Below, one piece after another: positions 1 to 5,873 of a stretch of DNA of 6,016 nt. The notes under the pieces were generated by a model, which ran no database searches, was not told the DNA's origin, and worked only from the letters and a program-made list of their open reading frames with translations. Source of the stretch: Thermoprotei archaeon (lineage in GTDB: Archaea; Thermoproteota; Thermoprotei; Thermofilales; B20-G17). Each line of letters opens with the position of its first letter. The stretch's first letter is position 1. The position numbers were made by a program, and so were the translations under genes. Location: contig QMRW01000078.1 in the NCBI GenBank assembly GCA_003650785.1, positions 1 to 6,016 on the forward strand, in the 5' to 3' direction.

Positions 1-1014
1 ATAATATGTTATCATATCCAATAACATTATCAACTCGAAGGTCTCTCCAATAAGGAATTTACTGCTACTTCTGATATTAAGGTACTCGACTCCTCGACTC
101 TCTAGAAGTTCTTCAAGAAACTTCAGCCTATGATGTATTTCAGTGCTTTCCTTACTCCCTCTTATAATAACCACTTTGAGTATCTTCGAATATTGCGTCG
201 TACTTTCCCAGCCCATTATTCCATTATGATTCATTTCAGGTACTTCTTCAAAGAAGGCGAGGATCTTACAGTTTTCATTAAACTGTGTCTTTAACCTATA
301 TCCAATACCTCTATAGGGCCTGTACGAGTATATTATGGGTATTTTGTTCAATAACTTCATAGCACTTACTTTAGCTATATTCTCCTCAAAGGGCACCTCT
401 CTCGCTATACTTGTCCTAAGCTTTCTAAGCAGTTTCACTGTATCCCTTAGTTGTTCTAGATATATGGGCATATCCAGCAGTTTTGATATTATGTAGAGAG
501 ATGGAAGAGTAAGGTGTATAATTGCAGCTCTGGGAGGATAACCCTTTGGTACTCTGTAGTGGGGTATCGAATGCTTTTCAGCAACTTTCAGTAGTGCACC
601 GTTAGATGTTATCATGTAGAGCATAGCTCCAGACTTGAGGGAGTAGAGAAGACAATTGAGCGTCTCTTCGGTATTACCGGAGTAACTTACCAGAATGACT
701 AGGCTCTTTTCATCAATATAACTTGGTGGGACGTAGTCTCTAACTACCTCTATTGGAATGCTTGTAAGTTCCCAGAGTAGGTCCTTTAGGATTATTCCTC
801 CTATAGCTGAGCCTCCCATACCGCATATTACTACATTATTAGGTCTTCCATATTCTATACTCTTTCCCTTCACAACTATTTTCTCCGGTAGCTTCAGATA
901 CTCCATAGCCTTCAATACGTACTCTATATCAGAAGGCATGTTGAAGATCTTACTATACATGTCCTCTCTGTCTATCCTAGGATATATACGGAGATTATCA
1001 AGTAATTCTTTCAA
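1..1014 (-). CDS. Bifunctional phosphoglucose/phosphomannose isomerase, archaeal type (3' end cut by window edge)
   Basis: Interconverts glucose 6-phosphate or mannose 6-phosphate with fructose 6-phosphate in the cytoplasm, feeding glycolysis/gluconeogenesis and mannose-sugar synthesis. The visible 338 residues hold two SIS (sugar isomerase) domains. The glycine-rich phosphosugar loop GMGGSAIGG is at 65-73 and the phosphate-binding SYSGNTEET at 110-118. PRAA is at 161-164, with an Arg matching the active-site Arg of the Pyrobaculum enzyme. FNEN (Glu247) and PEMNHN (His263) follow, with the same 16-residue spacing as the catalytic Glu203/His219 of that enzyme (recalled family knowledge). The frame is open to base 1, so the last part of the protein, probably a few tens of residues, is missing. 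Translation starts at TTG, directly after the DUF72 stop codon, behind a strong GAGGTGA site; the next in-frame ATG is 18 codons inside. Family assignment is firm; dual specificity is inferred, because the Thr said to accommodate mannose lies past the edge. Confidence 0.93.
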   Translation of the reverse strand, partial: MKELLDNLRIYPRIDREDMYSKIFNMPSDIEYVLKAMEYLKLPEKIVVKGKSIEYGRPNNVVICGMGGSAIGGIILKDLLWELTSIPIEVVRDYVPPSYIDEKSLVILVSYSGNTEETLNCLLYSLKSGAMLYMITSNGALLKVAEKHSIPHYRVPKGYPPRAAIIHLTLPSLYIISKLLDMPIYLEQLRDTVKLLRKLRTSIAREVPFEENIAKVSAMKLLNKIPIIYSYRPYRGIGYRLKTQFNENCKILAFFEEVPEMNHNGIMGWESTTQYSKILKVVIIRGSKESTEIHHRLKFLEELLESRGVEYLNIRSSSKFLIGETFELIMLLDMITYY

Positions 1015-1785
1015 TTATCTCACCTCTAGTCCCTTAAGTTTAGCTAGTTCTTTAAGTCTCATAGCATCCTCTGCCATGTACATGTTGTTAAACATAATGT
1101 AAATCTCACGTATATCTCTCAAGTATTCCCTACAGATCGATAGTAACTTTCTTAAATCGCTATCAGTGTACTTGTACCTATAGTTTACCTCTCTACCCCC
1201 TATTCCATGAAGCCTAAAATACATAGGTTCTGTAATTAGGACTGGTTTCCTCCTGAGTACATCAACCACATGTACTATGTCTAGTTGTGTGAATATGGTT
1301 CTAAGCTGATCCACCTGCTCATGCCATGTTCCTCTAGGTTCCCACCCTATGATTAAACCATCTCTCTCTATACTTGAGAAGAACTCTATCACATTCTTCT
1401 TGTTCTCTTCACTAAATCCAAAAGAAGGAGGAGTTTGGAATATACAGATCCTTGCCCTTAGTACTTTGCATATGTTTAGTACATCTTTCCATATTCTGAA
1501 ATTCTCTTCAGTAGGCTTAAGCCAACCTAGTCTCTCTAGAACCTCTTTCTTTACCTTGAGATTTGCTCGTTTCCATGTAGGAGATCTAGGACTGTGGGTT
1601 AGTACTTGCCATGCTTTTACTGTAAATTCGAAGTCTTTAGGTGCTTCCTCTCTCCACCTAATAACCGTGGCTTCTTTAGGCAGTCTGTAGAATGTACTCT
1701 GAAGTTCTATAACTGAAAAGTGTTTAAAGTACTCTTTTCTTCCTCCTTTTACAGACCATCCACAAGTACCTATTCTCAGCTCCAT
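1015..1785 (-). CDS. DUF72 (YecE-like) family protein
   Basis: A 256-residue member of the DUF72 family, a TIM-barrel-like fold of unknown biochemical function; I assign no reaction. Family hallmarks occur in the expected order: IGTCGWS at 5-11, ELQSTFYRLP at 27-36, FEFTVKAW at 52-59 followed by LTHSPRSP, FQTPPSF at 116-122, GWEPRGTWH at 147-155, YFRLHG at 189-194, and the C-terminal strand IYIMFNNMYMAEDAMRL at 228-244, where many homologues have a YVYFNN-like motif. Length is normal for archaeal members, and no signal peptide or membrane segment is seen. The ATG start puts the first conserved strand at the very N-terminus, as usual for the family; only a weak GAG precedes it, 5 nt away. It lies 18 nt after the second VWA gene and abuts the isomerase gene (TAA followed at once by TTG), so it is probably co-transcribed with both. 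Confidence 0.9.
   Translation of the reverse strand: MELRIGTCGWSVKGGRKEYFKHFSVIELQSTFYRLPKEATVIRWREEAPKDFEFTVKAWQVLTHSPRSPTWKRANLKVKKEVLERLGWLKPTEENFRIWKDVLNICKVLRARICIFQTPPSFGFSEENKKNVIEFFSSIERDGLIIGWEPRGTWHEQVDQLRTIFTQLDIVHVVDVLRRKPVLITEPMYFRLHGIGGREVNYRYKYTDSDLRKLLSICREYLRDIREIYIMFNNMYMAEDAMRLKELAKLKGLEVR
1020..1026 (-). promoter_or_regulatory. Ribosome binding site GAGGTGA for the isomerase gene
   Basis: GAGGTGA is an excellent match to the complement of the archaeal 16S rRNA 3' end and stands 5 nt before TTG 1014. It is embedded in the last codons of DUF72, and it decides the TTG start over the ATG 18 codons further in. Confidence 0.8.
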
Positions 1786-1803
1786 GGTTTCTCAGATAGT
1801 GAA

Positions 1804-2787
1804 CTAAAATACAGTCTTATATATTGCTTTATTGAGAAGCCATAGGACTATTAGTGCTAGTAATGCTATGGAGAGTAATGGTTCATATATAGGTTCTTCA
1901 TACTTAACTTCCTCTTCAACCTCGATAGTTACTCTAGTTACTACCTCATGTTTTACTTCTTCTGCTACTTGTAGCATCACTTCGGGAAGCTTCTCTACAT
2001 CGAAAGCCGTATACTGTCTTCCCCCTGTGGAATTCGCTATATACACAGTCTCCTCTCTACCTATGGGATCTCTTCCTACGAATACAGTGTGTATTGGTAT
2101 ATTCAGCTGCCTATACTCAGTCAGGATTCTTCGATACTCCATCCTATCACTAGGAATACCGTCAGTTGCCAATACAACAAATGCTTTTAGTTTTAGTTTA
2201 GCGTAGGGTTTTAGTAGATCGAGTGCTGCTTTGAGCGGTGGATAGAAGGCCGTTCCTCCACCAGCTTCTAGCTCCTCCACTACTCTATACAATTTGTTCC
2301 TCTCTGAGGTAATAGGTTGTACTACTACGAGTGCTTCATTAAAGGCTATTAACCCTATGTCAAATCCTAAAGGAAGTTCATCTATGAACTTTCTAATGGC
2401 TTCTTTTGCTATCCTTAACTTCTCGTCTTTAGCCATACTTCCAGATACATCTAGGAGCACTATCACAGGGACTCCGAATACTTTATCCATTCGAAGGACT
2501 ACATCTTTCTCTACAACTTTTCTGATAAGCTCTGTCCTTTCTATAGTTGGAGAAGTATGTGCGGAGATTACTAGGAAGGCTATGAATAACTTAAGTAAGA
2601 GCGATAGTGTGCTAAGAGCTCTCTTCCTACTACTCTTAAATCCTTTCGATATTATGTAGATTAATGGGTGTCTAAATATGAGCATGCTTCTAATGAACTT
2701 AGGAATTAATCTATGCAAAATACATATAATAATAAATACCAAGGCCAATTTGATTATATATTCTAAGTAATCATTGTATATGAGCAT
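1804..2787 (-). CDS. Membrane-anchored VWA-domain protein 2 (BatA/BatB-like)
   Basis: A 327-residue protein with two N-terminal membrane segments (about 8-25 and 58-76), a von Willebrand factor A domain (about 106-280) and a C-terminal membrane segment (about 303-319) with a short basic tail. The MIDAS metal site is complete: DVSGS (Asp113, Ser115, Ser117), Thr179 in GGGTAFYPPL, and Asp209 in VLATDG. A Mg2+-dependent adhesion or scaffold role is therefore expected. The loop between the first two membrane segments is rich in Lys/Arg and probably cytoplasmic, which places the VWA domain outside the membrane. A Glu-rich strand-like linker (EVEEEVKYEE) precedes the last segment. Architecture and position next to MoxR/DUF58 match BatA/BatB. 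The frame can be extended to GTG at 2799, overlapping the previous gene by 11 nt, but the ATG at 2787, one base after that gene's stop and 6 nt after a GGTG site, is preferred. Confidence 0.88.
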   Translation of the reverse strand: MLIYNDYLEYIIKLALVFIIICILHRLIPKFIRSMLIFRHPLIYIISKGFKSSRKRALSTLSLLLKLFIAFLVISAHTSPTIERTELIRKVVEKDVVLRMDKVFGVPVIVLLDVSGSMAKDEKLRIAKEAIRKFIDELPLGFDIGLIAFNEALVVVQPITSERNKLYRVVEELEAGGGTAFYPPLKAALDLLKPYAKLKLKAFVVLATDGIPSDRMEYRRILTEYRQLNIPIHTVFVGRDPIGREETVYIANSTGGRQYTAFDVEKLPEVMLQVAEEVKHEVVTRVTIEVEEEVKYEEPIYEPLLSIALLALIVLWLLNKAIYKTVF

Positions 2788-2788
2788 A

Positions 2789-3772
2789 TTATACACCACT
2801 TAATAGCATTACTAGTAAGAATATTAGTAAATATTTCAACAGAATTTCCATAGGAGTTTTGTAATCCCTTACAGGTACTCTAATCCTCATATCTATTCTT
2901 CGAGAAAGTGTCTCGTACTTTACATCCTCTACAAATCTCCTAATGACATTCTCTAGACTATCCTCATGTAATTTAGTTATATCTAGAAATGTGCTATTAG
3001 TTACTCTAGCTATGCTCCTTAGTAATTGTGGATTTCGATGCCTCTTCCCTCCCACGAATATTGTGAACACTGGTATGCCTCTCTTACTAGCCTCTACAGC
3101 TACTTCTATGGGGTTTACATTGCTATTATCGGCTCCATCGGAGATTATGATTATAGATATAGGTTCCTCAATGATTTCATATAGTGAGATAGCATAGCTT
3201 AATGCCTTGGCTATTGTTGTATAATTTCTAGTTTCATTTATTGATTTTATGAATATTTTTGAATATTCCCTACTAGTATTCTCGAGAGATGAAATTATCA
3301 ATTCTTCAGCAAAGAAAACTATATGGAATTTATCCATGTCTGTCAGTTCCTCTAGTACTTTAAGAGCTACTTCCTTAGCTAAATCCAGCTTAGTCCTTCC
3401 ATTAATACTCTCTTTCATACTATGAGAGAAATCTATTAGCATAATTACCATTATCTCCTCGCTGAAGTATCTAGTCTTCATCTCTCTTGATATCACTATC
3501 TCTCTTTCATAGTATACATACGGCTTAGCTAGTAACACTGTGAGTATTACTATGGTAGCTATCTTTGCCAGTATATTTATCAGTGTTATCAAAACTACCA
3601 GACACACTCTACCTCTTTTCGAGCTGAATACTTTGCACATTTTTCTCAACCTTCTCATAGAAGTTACTGTGAGTACTAGTACCAATGATATCGTCATAGG
3701 AAGCGTATAGAGCACCCACAGTCTCTCATAATTCAATTGAAGTATGAAGTGTATGAGTGATAGTGGATCCAT
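2789..3772 (-). CDS. Membrane-anchored VWA-domain protein 1 (BatA-like)
   Basis: A 327-residue paralogue in architecture of the following gene. Membrane segments are predicted at about 19-38 and 55-81, a VWA domain at about 107-285, and a last hydrophobic segment at about 311-327 that runs to the C-terminus. The MIDAS residues are DFSHS (Asp114, Ser116, Ser118), Thr185 in YTTIAKAL, and Asp212 in IISDGADNS. The DxSxS pattern holds, but with His and bulky residues where typical domains have small ones. The loop at 39-55 carries eight Arg/Lys residues and is probably cytoplasmic, placing the VWA domain outside. The longest frame begins at ATG 3823 and would overlap the previous gene by 50 nt with a charged, uninformative 17-residue extension. 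The ATG at 3772 lies one base after that gene's TAG and 6 nt after AGGG, and puts the first membrane segment near the N-terminus as in BatA, so I use it. Confidence 0.86.
   Translation of the reverse strand: MDPLSLIHFILQLNYERLWVLYTLPMTISLVLVLTVTSMRRLRKMCKVFSSKRGRVCLVVLITLINILAKIATIVILTVLLAKPYVYYEREIVISREMKTRYFSEEIMVIMLIDFSHSMKESINGRTKLDLAKEVALKVLEELTDMDKFHIVFFAEELIISSLENTSREYSKIFIKSINETRNYTTIAKALSYAISLYEIIEEPISIIIISDGADNSNVNPIEVAVEASKRGIPVFTIFVGGKRHRNPQLLRSIARVTNSTFLDITKLHEDSLENVIRRFVEDVKYETLSRRIDMRIRVPVRDYKTPMEILLKYLLIFLLVMLLSGV
2794..2797 (-). promoter_or_regulatory. Ribosome binding site GGTG for VWA protein 2
   Basis: GGTG lies 6 nt before ATG 2787, inside the last codons of VWA protein 1. 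The GTG codons at 2799 and 2796 that would lengthen the protein overlap or touch this site, so it is more likely a ribosome site than coding sequence of the second protein. Confidence 0.55.
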
Positions 3773-3773
3773 A

Positions 3774-4904
3774 CTAATCCCTAGGTCTTTCTTCCCCTTT
3801 AGTTGCACCACTTCCCATACCATATGCTCGAGATATGCCTGTAGAGAGCTCTCCTACTATTCCAGTTTGTTCCTCTAAGTTTCTCAACCTCCTTATGAGC
3901 TCATCACGTGTTATCTCTCCTCTAGTATATTTTTCAAGAAGATCTAGTAATTGCATTAGCTCATTTACAAGATGTGGATCTGGTGTTCCACGCTTTAAAT
4001 ACTCCACGTAGGAGAAGAGACCGCTAGTGTATTCAGGGTTTAATTCTTTCACCTTATCATAGTAGTTTTCGAAATCTTCATCAGATATTAGCTCATTTAC
4101 ACATCTTCTAATGGACTTGACTAACCTCCTTACAGCATTCATATCATTCCTATTAAGAGCTATAATTAAGTCATCCATATTCCTACCTATCTGAAAGCTT
4201 AGTTCAGCTAATTGAGGGTAATCCCGTAGTAATTGTGAAAGTCGTTTTAACTCGTATACCTCTTTTAGAGTTTTTTCAGTATTCTCCAATCCTCTCCTTA
4301 CTCTCCTCCAGTGTTCTCCTGAAAGTAAGTCTTCTCTGGAGATATTGTTGAGATTTTGTAGCACTTCTTTAAGCACATTCTCAGTATTTTCAAGTCTATT
4401 AGTGATCTCTGGAATTTTAGAATATTCTCTGGTCTCTATAGCTTTTCTGAGCTCTTTATATGTTTGGTAGAGTTCTAGAACTATTCCACTAAGTCTCTCG
4501 GATGTGTGTACTATACGTTTATATTTACTCATTGTTCGTAACATTCTCCATCTATACATAGAGGGAATCATAGGGTCCTCTCTGAGATATTCTTCAAAAA
4601 TATTTATATTATATTTTGATATAGATATATATTTGCTAATGATCTCTAGTTCTTCTTCACATGGCATGGTTCCCAAGGATTTATGCGCTATATCACTCAT
4701 GTTATCTAGTGCTAGAGTTGAAAGTTCTGTAGCTTTAGCTAGTACTAACAATTTGTCCTCATCTTTAACTCCCTCAGGTACTCTATGATATATTCTGCTG
4801 ATGATCTCATATATCAGTGGATATAGTACTACAATCAGTGAGATTACTAGTATTACAAAAAGTACCACTGCAACTACAGTAATAGCTTTACTTAGTCTCT
4901 TCAC
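3774..4904 (-). CDS. Unrecognised single-pass membrane protein with a long helical domain, in a MoxR/VWA cassette
   Basis: I do not recognise a family. The 376 residues begin with a basic segment (KRLSK), then one strongly hydrophobic helix (about 8-30), then a highly charged, Glu/Lys/Arg/Leu-rich and almost certainly all-helical region to about 350, ending in a Gly/Ser-rich, charged tail. Parts may form coiled coils or a TPR-like bundle. An 11-residue element, LENTExxLKEV, occurs twice (171-181 and 206-216), 35 residues apart. The basic N-terminus favours N-in orientation, placing the helical domain outside the membrane on the same side as the two VWA domains. It sits between DUF58 and the VWA pair, with 1 nt to the first VWA gene, so a structural or partner role in that complex is likely by context. 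The frame extends to GTG 4913, but GTG 4904 lies 6 nt after GAGGGTG and is preferred. It could be a diverged DUF4129- or BatD-position protein, but I see no supporting motif. Confidence 0.8.
   Translation of the reverse strand: MKRLSKAITVVAVVLFVILVISLIVVLYPLIYEIISRIYHRVPEGVKDEDKLLVLAKATELSTLALDNMSDIAHKSLGTMPCEEELEIISKYISISKYNINIFEEYLREDPMIPSMYRWRMLRTMSKYKRIVHTSERLSGIVLELYQTYKELRKAIETREYSKIPEITNRLENTENVLKEVLQNLNNISREDLLSGEHWRRVRRGLENTEKTLKEVYELKRLSQLLRDYPQLAELSFQIGRNMDDLIIALNRNDMNAVRRLVKSIRRCVNELISDEDFENYYDKVKELNPEYTSGLFSYVEYLKRGTPDPHLVNELMQLLDLLEKYTRGEITRDELIRRLRNLEEQTGIVGELSTGISRAYGMGSGATKGEERPRD
3777..3782 (-). promoter_or_regulatory. Ribosome binding site AGGGAT for VWA protein 1
   Basis: AGGG ends 6 nt before ATG 3772 and sits in the last sense codons of the helical membrane protein. 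The match is moderate, but its spacing equals that of the neighbouring genes and supports the shorter start. Confidence 0.5.
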
Positions 4905-4910
4905 TAAAGC

Positions 4911-4917
4911 CACCCTC
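4911..4917 (-). promoter_or_regulatory. Ribosome binding site GAGGGTG for the helical membrane protein
   Basis: GAGGGTG lies 6 nt before GTG 4904. The upstream GTG at 4913 falls inside this purine-rich element and would leave no spacer, so 4904 is the better start. Confidence 0.6.
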
Positions 4918-4967
4918 TGTATATAATTAGTCTACTTTCATTATGCAATAAGGCTATCTGTGATAAT

Positions 4968-5873
4968 TCATACATAGGCTCTCACTTTAATTGTCTTATA
5001 TATCTCTATGAATGTCAAAGTTTTCTCCATTATATCATCAATTGAGGTTATTATAACGAATGGTACCTCATATAGCTTCAGTACACTGAGAATATTGTTG
5101 AAATGCTTTTCGAGCAATTTGTTCACAAGCTCTACTTCAGATTTTTCGAGTATTGTGAGCATGCTATCGTACTCCATATCCTCTATTGTAATTAATCCAC
5201 AAGAGGGTATTTCCAATTCATGTTCTTCGAGAATAAAAAGTACACCTAATGAGTGCCCAACTCTAGTTAACGTCGATACAAAATATTTGAAATCACTACT
5301 ATCATGAGCTATATCTGTTATGAATAAAATCATAGTCCTACGGTTGAGATTTTTGGATAAAACCTTAGCTATGTATCTAAGATCAAGCACTCCATAAGGT
5401 CTAAGCTCACCTCTACATATAATTCTCAGTAGATAGTCCGATAATCCCTTTGGTTTCATGAATCCTATATCAAGCATGCATCCCCTACTACTAGCTACGA
5501 CTACACTCACAATATCCTTCCTTTTCCTAGCTATTTCTATCAGCGTAAGTAAGGTTGCTACCGCAGTCTCCCACTTCATTTTAAATGCCATCGATTCTGA
5601 TGCATCGAGTAGACATAACAGGTAGAGAGATTTCTCCTCTCTATACTCTCGCACCATGAATTTAGGATAGACAGTATAAGGTTGTCTTGAAGAGATTTTC
5701 CAGTCTATTTTCCTGAAATCGTCTCCAAAAGTATATTCTCTGAAATTTTCAACATCTACACCTAAGCCATAGGCTCTCGATGGATTCTCTCCTATGAATA
5801 TGGAATCTATCTTGGATCTTATAGACTCTATCACAAATCTCCTCTTTTTGCAGATATTAAGCGGATACCTCAC
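4968..5873 (-). CDS. DUF58 family protein (soluble, VWA-like)
   Basis: A DUF58 protein of 301 residues, the usual partner of MoxR ATPases, probably cytoplasmic. The family signature is clear: FREYTFGDDFRKIDWKISSR at 44-63, preceded by GENPSRAYGLGVD (28-40). The VWA-like half follows, with DASES at 90-94 (Asp90, Ser92, Ser94) and ITDIAHD at 185-191 (Asp187). The position of the third MIDAS residue (GVLDL, 161-165) appears to be Leu163 rather than Thr, so metal binding may be incomplete. No membrane helix is present, unlike many DUF58 proteins that start with two. The GTG start overlaps the MoxR stop codon by 4 nt (GTGA), suggesting coupled translation; GGGG lies 7 nt upstream. An alternative GTG at 5834, behind GAGGAG, would give 288 residues without losing the signature. 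The molecular function of DUF58 is not established; the role with MoxR is inferred from conserved linkage. Confidence 0.9.
   Translation of the reverse strand: MRYPLNICKKRRFVIESIRSKIDSIFIGENPSRAYGLGVDVENFREYTFGDDFRKIDWKISSRQPYTVYPKFMVREYREEKSLYLLCLLDASESMAFKMKWETAVATLLTLIEIARKRKDIVSVVVASSRGCMLDIGFMKPKGLSDYLLRIICRGELRPYGVLDLRYIAKVLSKNLNRRTMILFITDIAHDSSDFKYFVSTLTRVGHSLGVLFILEEHELEIPSCGLITIEDMEYDSMLTILEKSEVELVNKLLEKHFNNILSVLKLYEVPFVIITSIDDIMEKTLTFIEIYKTIKVRAYV
5839..5844 (-). promoter_or_regulatory. Possible alternative ribosome binding site GAGGAG inside the DUF58 5' end
   Basis: GAGGAG stands 4 nt before an in-frame GTG at 5834 (6 nt if only GAGG pairs). It competes with the GTG at 5873 that overlaps the MoxR stop. 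It may be chance, since it encodes basic residues in the Lys/Arg-rich N-terminus. Confidence 0.3.

Noticed and set aside
84..105. Short direct repeat ctcgactc/ctcgactc, also partly palindromic.
   Set aside because: It encodes an ordinary Glu-Ser-Arg-Gly-Val-Glu stretch in the isomerase and is too short to suggest a functional repeat or attachment site.
758..1102. An open plus-strand frame of 114 codons.
   Set aside because: It lies opposite the strongly supported isomerase and DUF72 genes and its Ser/Ile/Leu-rich product looks like antisense translation.
1832..2659. Plus-strand open frames over VWA protein 2, at 1832-2206 and 2294-2659.
   Set aside because: Both are antisense to the conserved VWA domain; the products are Ser/Thr-rich with no motif and no ribosome site of note.
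4905..4967. The 63-nt gap before the helical membrane protein contains an ATTATATA stretch that might be a TATA box for an internal promoter.
   Set aside because: It lies only about 20 nt before the preferred start, closer than expected for an archaeal TATA box even with a leaderless transcript, and the gene has a ribosome site that argues for a leader. No clear BRE is seen. In AT-rich DNA such a match is weak.
5008..5307. Plus-strand open frame of 99 codons opposite DUF58.
   Set aside because: Antisense shadow of a conserved coding region; Ser-rich and without domain features.
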